Assembly: GCA_947472115.1 (NCBI GenBank)
Contig: CANIZU010000142.1
Coordinates: forward strand, 1-5,047
Source: Flavobacteriales bacterium
GTDB taxonomy: Bacteria; Bacteroidota; Bacteroidia; NS11-12g; UBA955
Reading direction: 5' to 3'
Length of the DNA: 5,047 bases
Shown here: piece after piece, positions 1 to 5,047 of the stretch
Layout: every line of letters begins with the position of its first letter
Numbering within the stretch: position 1 is the stretch's first letter
Notes under the pieces: model-generated
The model's database searches: none
The model's input: the letters and a program-made list of their open reading frames with translations, nothing else
Told to the model about the DNA's origin: nothing
Translations under genes and position numbers: made by a program

Positions 1-478
1 GAAAGACGATGGCACGGGCAATTACCAACAATTGCAGTCGAAAATCGCAGTGGCTACAGGCGGAGTTTTTGGCAAAGGACCCGGCAACAGCACACAACGA
101 AACTACCTTCCCCACCCCTATTCTGATTTTATTTTCGCGATCATCATTGAAGAATATGGTCTAGTTGGCGGACTAATAGTAGCTGGTTGCTTTTTGATAT
201 TGGTGTTCCGATGTCTTAAAATTGTCGTCGAAAGCCCGCGCGCCTTCGGCGCGCTCGTCGCCATGGGATTAGGACTCTCCATGAGCCTTCAAGCCTTCGT
301 CAATATGGGCGTTGCCGTAGGTATGCTCCCCGTAACCGGCCTCACCATTCCCCTCGTAAGTATGGGTGGTACCAGCCTATTCATGAATAGCATCGGCTTT
401 GGAATTATCCTCGGGATTTCCAAATACGTACAAGAAGAAAAACAACAACAAGAAGAAACCCTCACCGCAGGGGTATAA
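1..478 (+). CDS. ftsW: FtsW, septal peptidoglycan glycosyltransferase (SEDS family), 3' part
   Basis: This is the C-terminal part of FtsW, the SEDS membrane enzyme that polymerises lipid II into glycan strands at the septum with its partner class B PBP. The frame is open from base 2 with no start, so the 5' end lies outside the window; 158 residues are visible. Residues 14-42 form the large periplasmic loop with KIAVATGG, GKGPGNSTQRN, LPHP and SDFIF. Asp42 (bases 125-127) aligns with the Asp of the HTDFIF segment, which I recall as essential in SEDS polymerases. Three hydrophobic stretches follow (about 42-69, 82-108, 112-140), the last containing the family signature GMLPVTGLTIPLVSMGGTS, with Met where proteobacteria have Tyr. 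A charged Gln/Glu-rich cytoplasmic tail (141-158) ends it. RodA is the alternative, but the position directly before murG favours FtsW. The TAA stop lies 12 bp before murG. Confidence 0.95.
   Translation, partial: KDDGTGNYQQLQSKIAVATGGVFGKGPGNSTQRNYLPHPYSDFIFAIIIEEYGLVGGLIVAGCFLILVFRCLKIVVESPRAFGALVAMGLGLSMSLQAFVNMGVAVGMLPVTGLTIPLVSMGGTSLFMNSIGFGIILGISKYVQEEKQQQEETLTAGV
238..254 (+). repeat. GC-rich perfect inverted repeat inside ftsW
   Basis: A 7-bp arm, GCGCGCC, is followed by the three bases TTC and the exact reverse complement GGCGCGC. In RNA this could form a short stable hairpin. It lies in codons for the loop between two FtsW membrane helices (SPRAFGAL). No T-run follows, so it does not look like a terminator. 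It may simply result from codon choice. Confidence 0.5.
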
Positions 479-490
479 ATCAAAATTGGC

Positions 491-1678
491 ATGTCGAACT
501 CAACTAAAAATACTACCCCAGTCCAAAACTCGCCCAAATTTATTTTGAGTGGTGGAGGAACAGGCGGACATATTTTTCCCGCGGTTGCCATCGCCAATGC
601 ACTGAAAATCAAATTCCCCGGAGCTCAATTCCTCTTCGTGGGTGCCATCGGCAAAATGGAAATGGAGAAAGTCCCCAAAGAAGGCTTCGAAATCATTGGA
701 CTGCCAATCGAAGGACTCAAACGCTCCGCATCTCCAAGAAATATAATCGTATTACTTAAAACCATCCAGAGCTTCTGGAAAGCACGGAAAATCTTGCGCA
801 CCTTCCAACCCTCTGCCGTCATCGGCACCGGCGGATACGCAAGCCTTCCAGTCTGTTTCATGGCCTCAAGAATGGGAATTACCACAATCCTTCAGGAGCA
901 AAATGGATTCGCCGGATTAACCAACCGCCTCGTGGCAAGTCGTGCCGCACTCATTTGCACCGGATTCCCAAGCATGGAAAAGTTCTTCCCCGCTGGCAAT
1001 TGGGAGTTTACGGGAAATCCCGTACGACAGAACATCATCGACCTTGGCAAGAAATTGGATTCCGAAACAGCTGCATGTCGACAAAAATTTGGACTGCAAC
1101 CCCACCTTCCAGTGCTATTTATCACCGGCGGAAGCCTTGGCGCCAGAACCATCAACCAAACCATTTTCAACAACCTCATCCAACTGGCCGAAGCCAATAT
1201 TCAGATCGTCTGGCAAATGGGACTGCCTTTCGCTAAATCCCATGCCGAGAAAATCCATCAAATCATAGAAAGCAATCCCGCGCTATTCCTAAGTCCCAAC
1301 GCTCCGAGGATTTTTCATGCGCCTTTCATTTACGATATGGACGATGCGTATCAGGCGGCAGACCTGGTCGTTTCCCGCGCAGGAGCCATCAGCATCTCCG
1401 AAATCGCAGTGGTGGGAAAACCTTCAATTTTGGTGCCCTCGCCGAATGTCACCGACGATCATCAAACGAAGAATGCGCAGGTGCTGAGCGAGTTGAATGC
1501 AGCCATGCTGATCACCGACAAAGACGCGCCGCAAACCCTAGTAAACGCTTGCATCGAACTGATAAAAGATACGAAAAAAATGTCGGAAATGCAAGAAAAA
1601 CTGGAACAAATCGCCAAGCCAAAGGCCACCGAAACCATAGCAAATCGCATCGCAAGTTTAATTGAAAATGCTAATTAA
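491..1678 (+). CDS. murG: MurG, UDP-GlcNAc:undecaprenyl-PP-MurNAc-pentapeptide GlcNAc transferase
   Basis: MurG transfers GlcNAc from UDP-GlcNAc to lipid I, giving lipid II on the cytoplasmic face of the membrane. It is a GT-B (GT28) enzyme, and both Rossmann domains are visible in the 395 residues. The N-domain carries the glycine loop GGGTGGH (21-27), IGTGGYAS (111-118), QEQN (135-138) and TGNPVR (174-179). The C-domain carries the second glycine loop GGSLGA (213-218), then SRAGAISISEIA (295-306), whose Glu304 aligns with the UDP-GlcNAc-binding Glu of E. coli MurG, and DDHQTKNA (322-329). ATG 491 is the only candidate start: the in-frame ftsW stop lies 12 bp upstream and no other Met precedes the glycine loop. 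The first 15 residues are a Ser/Asn/Thr/Pro tail, which makes the protein somewhat longer than the usual 355-370. AGGGG at 469-473 is too far (17 bp) to act as a normal ribosome binding site. Confidence 0.97.
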   Translation: MSNSTKNTTPVQNSPKFILSGGGTGGHIFPAVAIANALKIKFPGAQFLFVGAIGKMEMEKVPKEGFEIIGLPIEGLKRSASPRNIIVLLKTIQSFWKARKILRTFQPSAVIGTGGYASLPVCFMASRMGITTILQEQNGFAGLTNRLVASRAALICTGFPSMEKFFPAGNWEFTGNPVRQNIIDLGKKLDSETAACRQKFGLQPHLPVLFITGGSLGARTINQTIFNNLIQLAEANIQIVWQMGLPFAKSHAEKIHQIIESNPALFLSPNAPRIFHAPFIYDMDDAYQAADLVVSRAGAISISEIAVVGKPSILVPSPNVTDDHQTKNAQVLSELNAAMLITDKDAPQTLVNACIELIKDTKKMSEMQEKLEQIAKPKATETIANRIASLIENAN

Positions 1679-1681
1679 ATG
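1676..1681 (+). other. murG stop / murC start junction with zero spacing
   Basis: The murG stop TAA (1676-1678) is followed at once by the murC ATG (1679-1681). Both genes are in the same reading frame. There is no Shine-Dalgarno-like sequence in the preceding bases of murG, so murC translation probably depends on ribosomes finishing murG (termination-reinitiation). That coupling is inferred, not shown. Confidence 0.8.
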
Positions 1682-3160
1682 ACCCAGGAAAAACACATAC
1701 GCGATTACAATCAAGCCTATTTCTTGGGCATTGGCGGCATCGGGATGAGCGCCATTGCAAGGTATTTTTTGCAGATCGGGTTGCCAGTGATGGGGTACGA
1801 CAAAACGCCGACGCCCTTAACGAACGCCTTGCAAGCGGAAGGAGCTGTCATCGATTATAATGATCAAATCAACGCGTTGCCTTTGGTGGTGCAAAACGAC
1901 ATAGAGAATACGCTTTTCGTGCTTACCCCAGCCATTCCGAAAGATCACCCTCAATGGAATTGGCTGATCGAAAAAAATGCCATCATCCTCAAACGCAGCG
2001 AAGTCCTAGGTCAAATCGCCCTTGGTGGATACTGCATCGCTGTCGCCGGAACACATGGCAAAACAACCACCTCCACGCTGATTGCCCACCTGCTTCATGA
2101 ATGCAACATCAACTTTACGGCATTCCTTGGTGGGATTAGCGCAAATTACAATACCAATTACCTGCGCAAAACCGACGGAGTAAATTATCAGCCCGGCGCA
2201 AACAACGAGCAACGTAACGCCTCAACTAACCAATCCGGCGGAAATAGTGAAGCCAAAGAAATCATTGTCCTCGAGGCCGATGAATTCGACCGCAGCTTTC
2301 ACCGTCTCAACCCAGATTTGGCGGTCATCACGGCCATCGATCCGGATCATTTAGACATTTACGGCACCCCCGAAGCGTTTGAACAAGCCTTTGTTGATTT
2401 CACCCACCTCATTCAGCCCAATGGCGGTTTGATGATCCAAGAGAAATTAAAAATCGCAATTGCGAAAAACGTAAAAACCCAAACTTACGGTTTGGACAAA
2501 TCAGCGAATTACCAAGCCCAAAACGTACATATCGATCAAGGGGATTTTTGCTTTACCCTCGTCAATGATCAAAGGGAAATTGCTCCTTTTCGATGCGGAC
2601 TTCCTGGCCATCACAACGTACAAAACGCTGTCGCTGCGCTCGGAATCTGTCAAGGATTTCTGGACCTCCCCATCGAATCTCTTCAAAAAGGCATCGCCAG
2701 TTACAAAGGGGCAAAACGCCGATTTGAATACGTTCACAAAACGGAAAACTACGTCGTTATCGACGATTATGCACACCACCCCGAAGAGCTAAACGCCATC
2801 ATTGGTTCGGTGAGGACCTTGTATCCAGGCCAATTGATTACGGGAATTTTTCAGCCCCACTTATTTTCCCGCACCCAGGATTTTGCGGAAGGATTTGCTG
2901 ATAGCCTATCCACTCTTGACTCTGTGTGGCTGATGGACATTTATCCGGCCCGAGAAAAACCGATTCCAGGAGTCAACAGCGAGTGGCTATTAAATATGAT
3001 TTCCAATCCCCAAAAAACGCTGGTCAACCCGCAAACTGTTTTGGAAAAAATCCAAACGGAAAAACCGCAAATCTTGCTCATTTTGGGAGCAGGCGACATA
3101 GATCGAATTGTTCAACCCATTGCCAACTTATACCTCAAGATAGATGCCCTCACTCAATAA
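1679..3160 (+). CDS. murC: MurC, UDP-N-acetylmuramate--L-alanine ligase
   Basis: MurC is the cytoplasmic ATP-dependent ligase that adds L-Ala to UDP-MurNAc, the first step of stem-peptide synthesis. All three Mur-ligase domains are present in 493 residues. The N-terminal UDP-binding domain has GIGGIGMSAIA (17-27). The central ATPase domain has the P-loop GTHGKTT (124-130), EADEFDRSF (199-207) and DPDHLDIYG (221-229). GLPGHHNVQNA (308-318) and the KRRFE segment (346-350) lie toward the domain 2/3 boundary. The C-terminal domain has DDYAHHPEE (362-370), FQPHLFSRT (391-399), YPAREKPIPGV (422-432) and GAGDID (471-476). HHPEE and YPAREKPIPG favour MurC over MurD, MurE or Mpl. The ATG abuts the murG stop, and the first motif follows after 16 residues, as expected. 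About 30 residues (163-193) form an Asn/Gln/Ser/Gly-rich insertion before EADEFDRSF. The 3' end overlaps ftsQ by 17 bp. Confidence 0.97.
   Translation: MTQEKHIRDYNQAYFLGIGGIGMSAIARYFLQIGLPVMGYDKTPTPLTNALQAEGAVIDYNDQINALPLVVQNDIENTLFVLTPAIPKDHPQWNWLIEKNAIILKRSEVLGQIALGGYCIAVAGTHGKTTTSTLIAHLLHECNINFTAFLGGISANYNTNYLRKTDGVNYQPGANNEQRNASTNQSGGNSEAKEIIVLEADEFDRSFHRLNPDLAVITAIDPDHLDIYGTPEAFEQAFVDFTHLIQPNGGLMIQEKLKIAIAKNVKTQTYGLDKSANYQAQNVHIDQGDFCFTLVNDQREIAPFRCGLPGHHNVQNAVAALGICQGFLDLPIESLQKGIASYKGAKRRFEYVHKTENYVVIDDYAHHPEELNAIIGSVRTLYPGQLITGIFQPHLFSRTQDFAEGFADSLSTLDSVWLMDIYPAREKPIPGVNSEWLLNMISNPQKTLVNPQTVLEKIQTEKPQILLILGAGDIDRIVQPIANLYLKIDALTQ
2165..2257 (+). other. Asn/Gln/Ser/Gly-rich insertion in MurC
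   Basis: Codons for MurC residues 163-193, between YNTNYL and IIVLEADEFDRSF, encode a polar, low-complexity stretch rich in Asn, Gln, Ser and Gly (for example GANNEQRNASTNQSGG). In the MurC sequences I recall, these two motifs are joined by a short turn. The stretch keeps the frame and has no hydrophobic or catalytic residues, so it is probably a disordered surface loop in the ATPase domain. Its exact borders need an alignment. Confidence 0.6.
3144..3160 (+). other. murC/ftsQ 17-bp overlap
   Basis: The proposed ftsQ ATG (3144) lies inside the last codons of murC, in a different frame; the murC stop TAA is at 3158-3160. Such an overlap suggests translational coupling. No purine-rich ribosome binding site precedes the ATG. 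The next in-frame ATG is at 3171, 10 bp after the murC stop; using it would abolish the overlap. Confidence 0.7.
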
Positions 3161-3956
3161 ACGTCAATGGATGGTCGCCGCCCTTGTGGTCCTGCTCGTC
3201 GCAGTGGCCATTTTCTGGACGTCCATCACCAATACCGCCAAAAACCGCCTCGTCCAATCCATGGAAATCACAATTCTTCCGGAGGGAAAGGCAATTTTCT
3301 TGAATAAAACCATCATCGCCGATTCAGTGCAAGCCATCATCGGAAACCCCATCGGCAAAAATGCATCGGCTGTAAACATCCGAAAACTCGAAGGCCGTCT
3401 CAATAAAATACCTGCAGTAAAAAAAGCAGAAGTCTATTTGGGCCTCGATGGCATATTAAAACTTAAAGTTGAGGAACGCACCCCCATCCTGTTTGTCCAA
3501 AATAATAAAGGCAACCAATTCTACCTCGATACCAACGGCGTTGTGATCCCCAATACCCCGTCCACCAAATTTTGCGATGTCCTCGTGGCCAACGGAAATA
3601 TTCCCGTAATCATGGAAGGTGGCAAGATTGTGAGCGGCGAAATCACCCGAAATGTGATGCTTGTGGCCAAGTTTGTGGCGGCCGACAGTGTGTGGAACGC
3701 GCAGTTTCAACAATTGTATGTAGATAATTACAACGACGTGATTTTGATTCCCCGCGTAGGAAGACATAGCATTGTTGTAGGCAATGGCGCAAACCTGCCC
3801 AAAAAGTTCGAAAACCTCCGTCTTTTCTACGATCAAGGCCTCAAGAGCACAGGCTGGGATCATTACAAAAGTGTCGACATTTCGAACCTCAATCAGGTAG
3901 TAGGTCAGCGCACCGGCCAAGAAACCATACACAAAGAACCAAAAAAGTCCAATTAA
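3144..3956 (+). CDS. ftsQ: FtsQ-like cell division protein
   Basis: FtsQ is a single-pass (type II) inner-membrane divisome protein that links early cytoplasmic division proteins to the late periplasmic ones. The 270 residues show a short basic cytoplasmic tail (MPSLNKRQW), one membrane helix (about 10-28) and a periplasmic remainder. Residues about 40-115 look like the POTRA domain, with a conserved-looking IPAVKKAEVYLGLDGILKL segment ending in VEERTPIL (109-116). Residues 116-250 form the beta domain, ending in a YKSVDISNLNQVVGQR strand pair (241-256), then a polar tail. Sequence motifs are weak, as is normal for FtsQ; position between murC and ftsA is a strong part of the call. The start at 3144 is preferred over Met10 (3171) because it supplies the Lys/Arg expected on the cytoplasmic side. 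Translation ends with tandem stops TAA TAG (3954-3959). Confidence 0.9.
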   Translation: MPSLNKRQWMVAALVVLLVAVAIFWTSITNTAKNRLVQSMEITILPEGKAIFLNKTIIADSVQAIIGNPIGKNASAVNIRKLEGRLNKIPAVKKAEVYLGLDGILKLKVEERTPILFVQNNKGNQFYLDTNGVVIPNTPSTKFCDVLVANGNIPVIMEGGKIVSGEITRNVMLVAKFVAADSVWNAQFQQLYVDNYNDVILIPRVGRHSIVVGNGANLPKKFENLRLFYDQGLKSTGWDHYKSVDISNLNQVVGQRTGQETIHKEPKKSN

Positions 3957-3959
3957 TAG
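3954..3959 (+). other. Tandem in-frame stop codons at the end of ftsQ
   Basis: TAA (3954-3956) is followed directly in the same frame by TAG (3957-3959). The second stop would catch any readthrough of the first. The 23-bp gap to ftsA (3957-3979) holds no hairpin, T-run or Shine-Dalgarno sequence. Confidence 0.75.
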
Positions 3960-3979
3960 AACACCCCTAATCAATACAT

Positions 3980-5047
3980 ATGGCTATCAATAACAATATC
4001 ATCGTAGGACTCGACATCGGCACAACCAAGGTGTGCGCAATTGTCGGTCAAATGGCCGAAAACGGCAAATTAAACATCCTCGGCATGGGTAAAGCCCCGA
4101 GCCAAGGTGGAGTATCTCGAGGCATGGTTGCCAACGTCGCCAAAGCAGTGACAGCAATCCAATCTGCCGTAGAAGACGCCATCAAGCAGAGTCAAGTACA
4201 GGTAAAAACTGTATTTGTAGGAATCGCAGGTCACCACATCAAAAGCTTACAGCACCGCGGAACCTTGAGCCGCAAGCAGTGGGACGTGGAAATCACCGAA
4301 GACGAACTCTACAAATTGGAAGTTGAAATGGAAAATCTTGCGCTATCGCCAGGATTGGAAATTCTGCATGTGCTTCCCCAGGAGTATCGCATCGATGGCG
4401 AAGAAGGCATCAAAGACCCCGTAGGTAGAGTTGGTGTGCGCGTAGAGTGCAACTACCACATCATCACCGGTGAAACTTCTGCCGCAAAAACCATCTTCAT
4501 GGCCGTTCGTAGAGCAGGCCTTGAAATCGCCGATTTGATCGTAGAACCCGTAGCTTCCGCAGCCGCTGTATTGAGCGAGCCTGAAATGGAAGCAGGTGTT
4601 GCTTTGATCGACATTGGTGGTGGAACAACCGACATTTGTATTTTCGACGATGGAGCCATCCGTCATACCGCCATCATCCCCATTGGAGGTGATCGCATAA
4701 CCAAAGATTTGCAAGAAGCCTTTGGCATCCTGAAAGACCAAGCCGAATTCGTCAAAGTAAATTACGGCAGTTGCTTCCCAACCGAAGCGATGAAAAACGA
4801 AGTCGTTGTGGTACCAGGATTACCCGGCAGAGCGCCAAAAGAAATTTCACTGTATGCGATTTCTCAAGTGATTCGTGCCCGCGTGGAAGACATCATTCAG
4901 AAGGTCGATTTCGAAATAGTGGTTTCTGGAATTCGTCATAAACTGGCCGGTGGTATCGTCTTAACCGGTGGTGGTTCATCGATGAAAGACATCACGCAGT
5001 TATTTAACTATTTCATTGGATTGGAAGTGCATATTGGTTCGCCTGGA
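3980..5047 (+). CDS. ftsA: FtsA, actin-like divisome protein, 5' part
   Basis: FtsA is an actin-fold ATPase that anchors FtsZ to the membrane and recruits later division proteins. The frame is open from ATG 3980 to the last base (356 residues); the 3' end lies beyond the window. Visible in order are the phosphate-1 loop VGLDIGTTKVCA (9-20), the FtsA-specific 1C subdomain (about 85-165, with VGIAGHHIKS at 80-89 and VLPQEYRIDG at 131-140), the VEPVASAAAVL segment (188-198), the phosphate-2 loop DIGGGTTDIC (211-220), IPIGGDRITKDL (233-244), and the adenosine motif GGIVLTGGGSSM (324-335). The 1C subdomain and gene order distinguish it from MreB and DnaK. Still missing is the C-terminal end with the amphipathic membrane-targeting helix. 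The start is clear: the glycine loop begins seven residues in, and no in-frame alternative upstream is needed. ftsZ would be expected next downstream. Confidence 0.96.
   Translation, partial: MAINNNIIVGLDIGTTKVCAIVGQMAENGKLNILGMGKAPSQGGVSRGMVANVAKAVTAIQSAVEDAIKQSQVQVKTVFVGIAGHHIKSLQHRGTLSRKQWDVEITEDELYKLEVEMENLALSPGLEILHVLPQEYRIDGEEGIKDPVGRVGVRVECNYHIITGETSAAKTIFMAVRRAGLEIADLIVEPVASAAAVLSEPEMEAGVALIDIGGGTTDICIFDDGAIRHTAIIPIGGDRITKDLQEAFGILKDQAEFVKVNYGSCFPTEAMKNEVVVVPGLPGRAPKEISLYAISQVIRARVEDIIQKVDFEIVVSGIRHKLAGGIVLTGGGSSMKDITQLFNYFIGLEVHIGSPG

Noticed and set aside
42..53. 12-base exact repeat AAATCGCAGTGG, also at 1401-1412
   Set aside because: Both copies are inside codons of unrelated conserved motifs (FtsW and MurG); one 12-base match in 5 kb between coding regions with biased codons is not evidence of a repeat element.
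238..254. The ftsW hairpin as an intrinsic terminator
   Set aside because: There is no T-run after the stem and it sits in the middle of an intact coding sequence.
289..612. Antisense open frame across the ftsW/murG junction
   Set aside because: It overlaps two well-supported genes and reads as their complement with no family resemblance.
2926..3303. + strand open frame of 125 codons bridging murC and ftsQ
   Set aside because: It overlaps the conserved C-terminal motifs of MurC and the membrane helix of FtsQ in another frame; its product is Pro/Ser/Gln-rich and unrecognisable.
3456..3974. Antisense open frame of 172 codons over ftsQ
   Set aside because: It lies wholly opposite ftsQ and its downstream gap, has no recognisable domain, and the + strand frame has convincing FtsQ features and context.
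3957..3979. Possible promoter for ftsA in the ftsQ-ftsA gap
   Set aside because: The 23-bp gap is too short for a full promoter, and I found no TAnnTTTG-type Bacteroidota -7 element there or a convincing one in the end of ftsQ.
4343..4741. Antisense open frame of 132 codons over ftsA
   Set aside because: It is the shadow of the conserved FtsA nucleotide-binding region; the + strand frame carries all FtsA motifs.

Overview
The window is a contiguous piece of the division and cell wall (dcw) cluster of a bacterium. All genes lie on the + strand in the order ftsW (3' end only), murG, murC, ftsQ, ftsA (5' part only). Almost every base is coding: the gaps are 12 bp, 0 bp, a 17-bp overlap and 23 bp, so the genes very probably form one transcription unit. 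I see no RNA gene, mobile element, CRISPR array, terminator or recognisable promoter inside it.

The organism is most likely a member of the Bacteroidota. Three signs point there. (1) The proteins resemble the forms I know from that phylum, for example FtsA with a DQAE...VKVNYGS segment and a later PGLPGRAPKEIS segment, MurG with GKMEMEKVP, and FtsW with PLVSMGGTS. (2) murC is followed directly by ftsQ, with no ddl or murB between them. (3) None of the four visible start codons has a well-placed Shine-Dalgarno sequence. GC is roughly 45-50 % in the stretches counted by hand. I cannot name a class or genus from this.

Layout: bases 1-478 encode the last 158 residues of the SEDS glycosyltransferase FtsW. 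Bases 491-1678 encode MurG (lipid II synthesis). Bases 1679-3160 encode MurC (first Mur ligase, L-Ala addition). Bases 3144-3956 encode FtsQ (single-pass divisome protein). Bases 3980-5047 encode the first 356 residues of FtsA (actin-like FtsZ tether), which runs off the window.

Together the genes supply precursor (MurC), make lipid II (MurG), polymerise septal glycan (FtsW) and assemble and anchor the divisome (FtsQ, FtsA). This is an ordinary, well-known core locus, and I found no sign of an undescribed system. The points worth a second look are small: an Asn/Gln-rich insertion in MurC, murG and murC separated only by one in-frame stop codon, an uncertain FtsQ start inside murC, a low-complexity MurG N-terminal tail, patchy codon usage, and a strong short hairpin inside ftsW.
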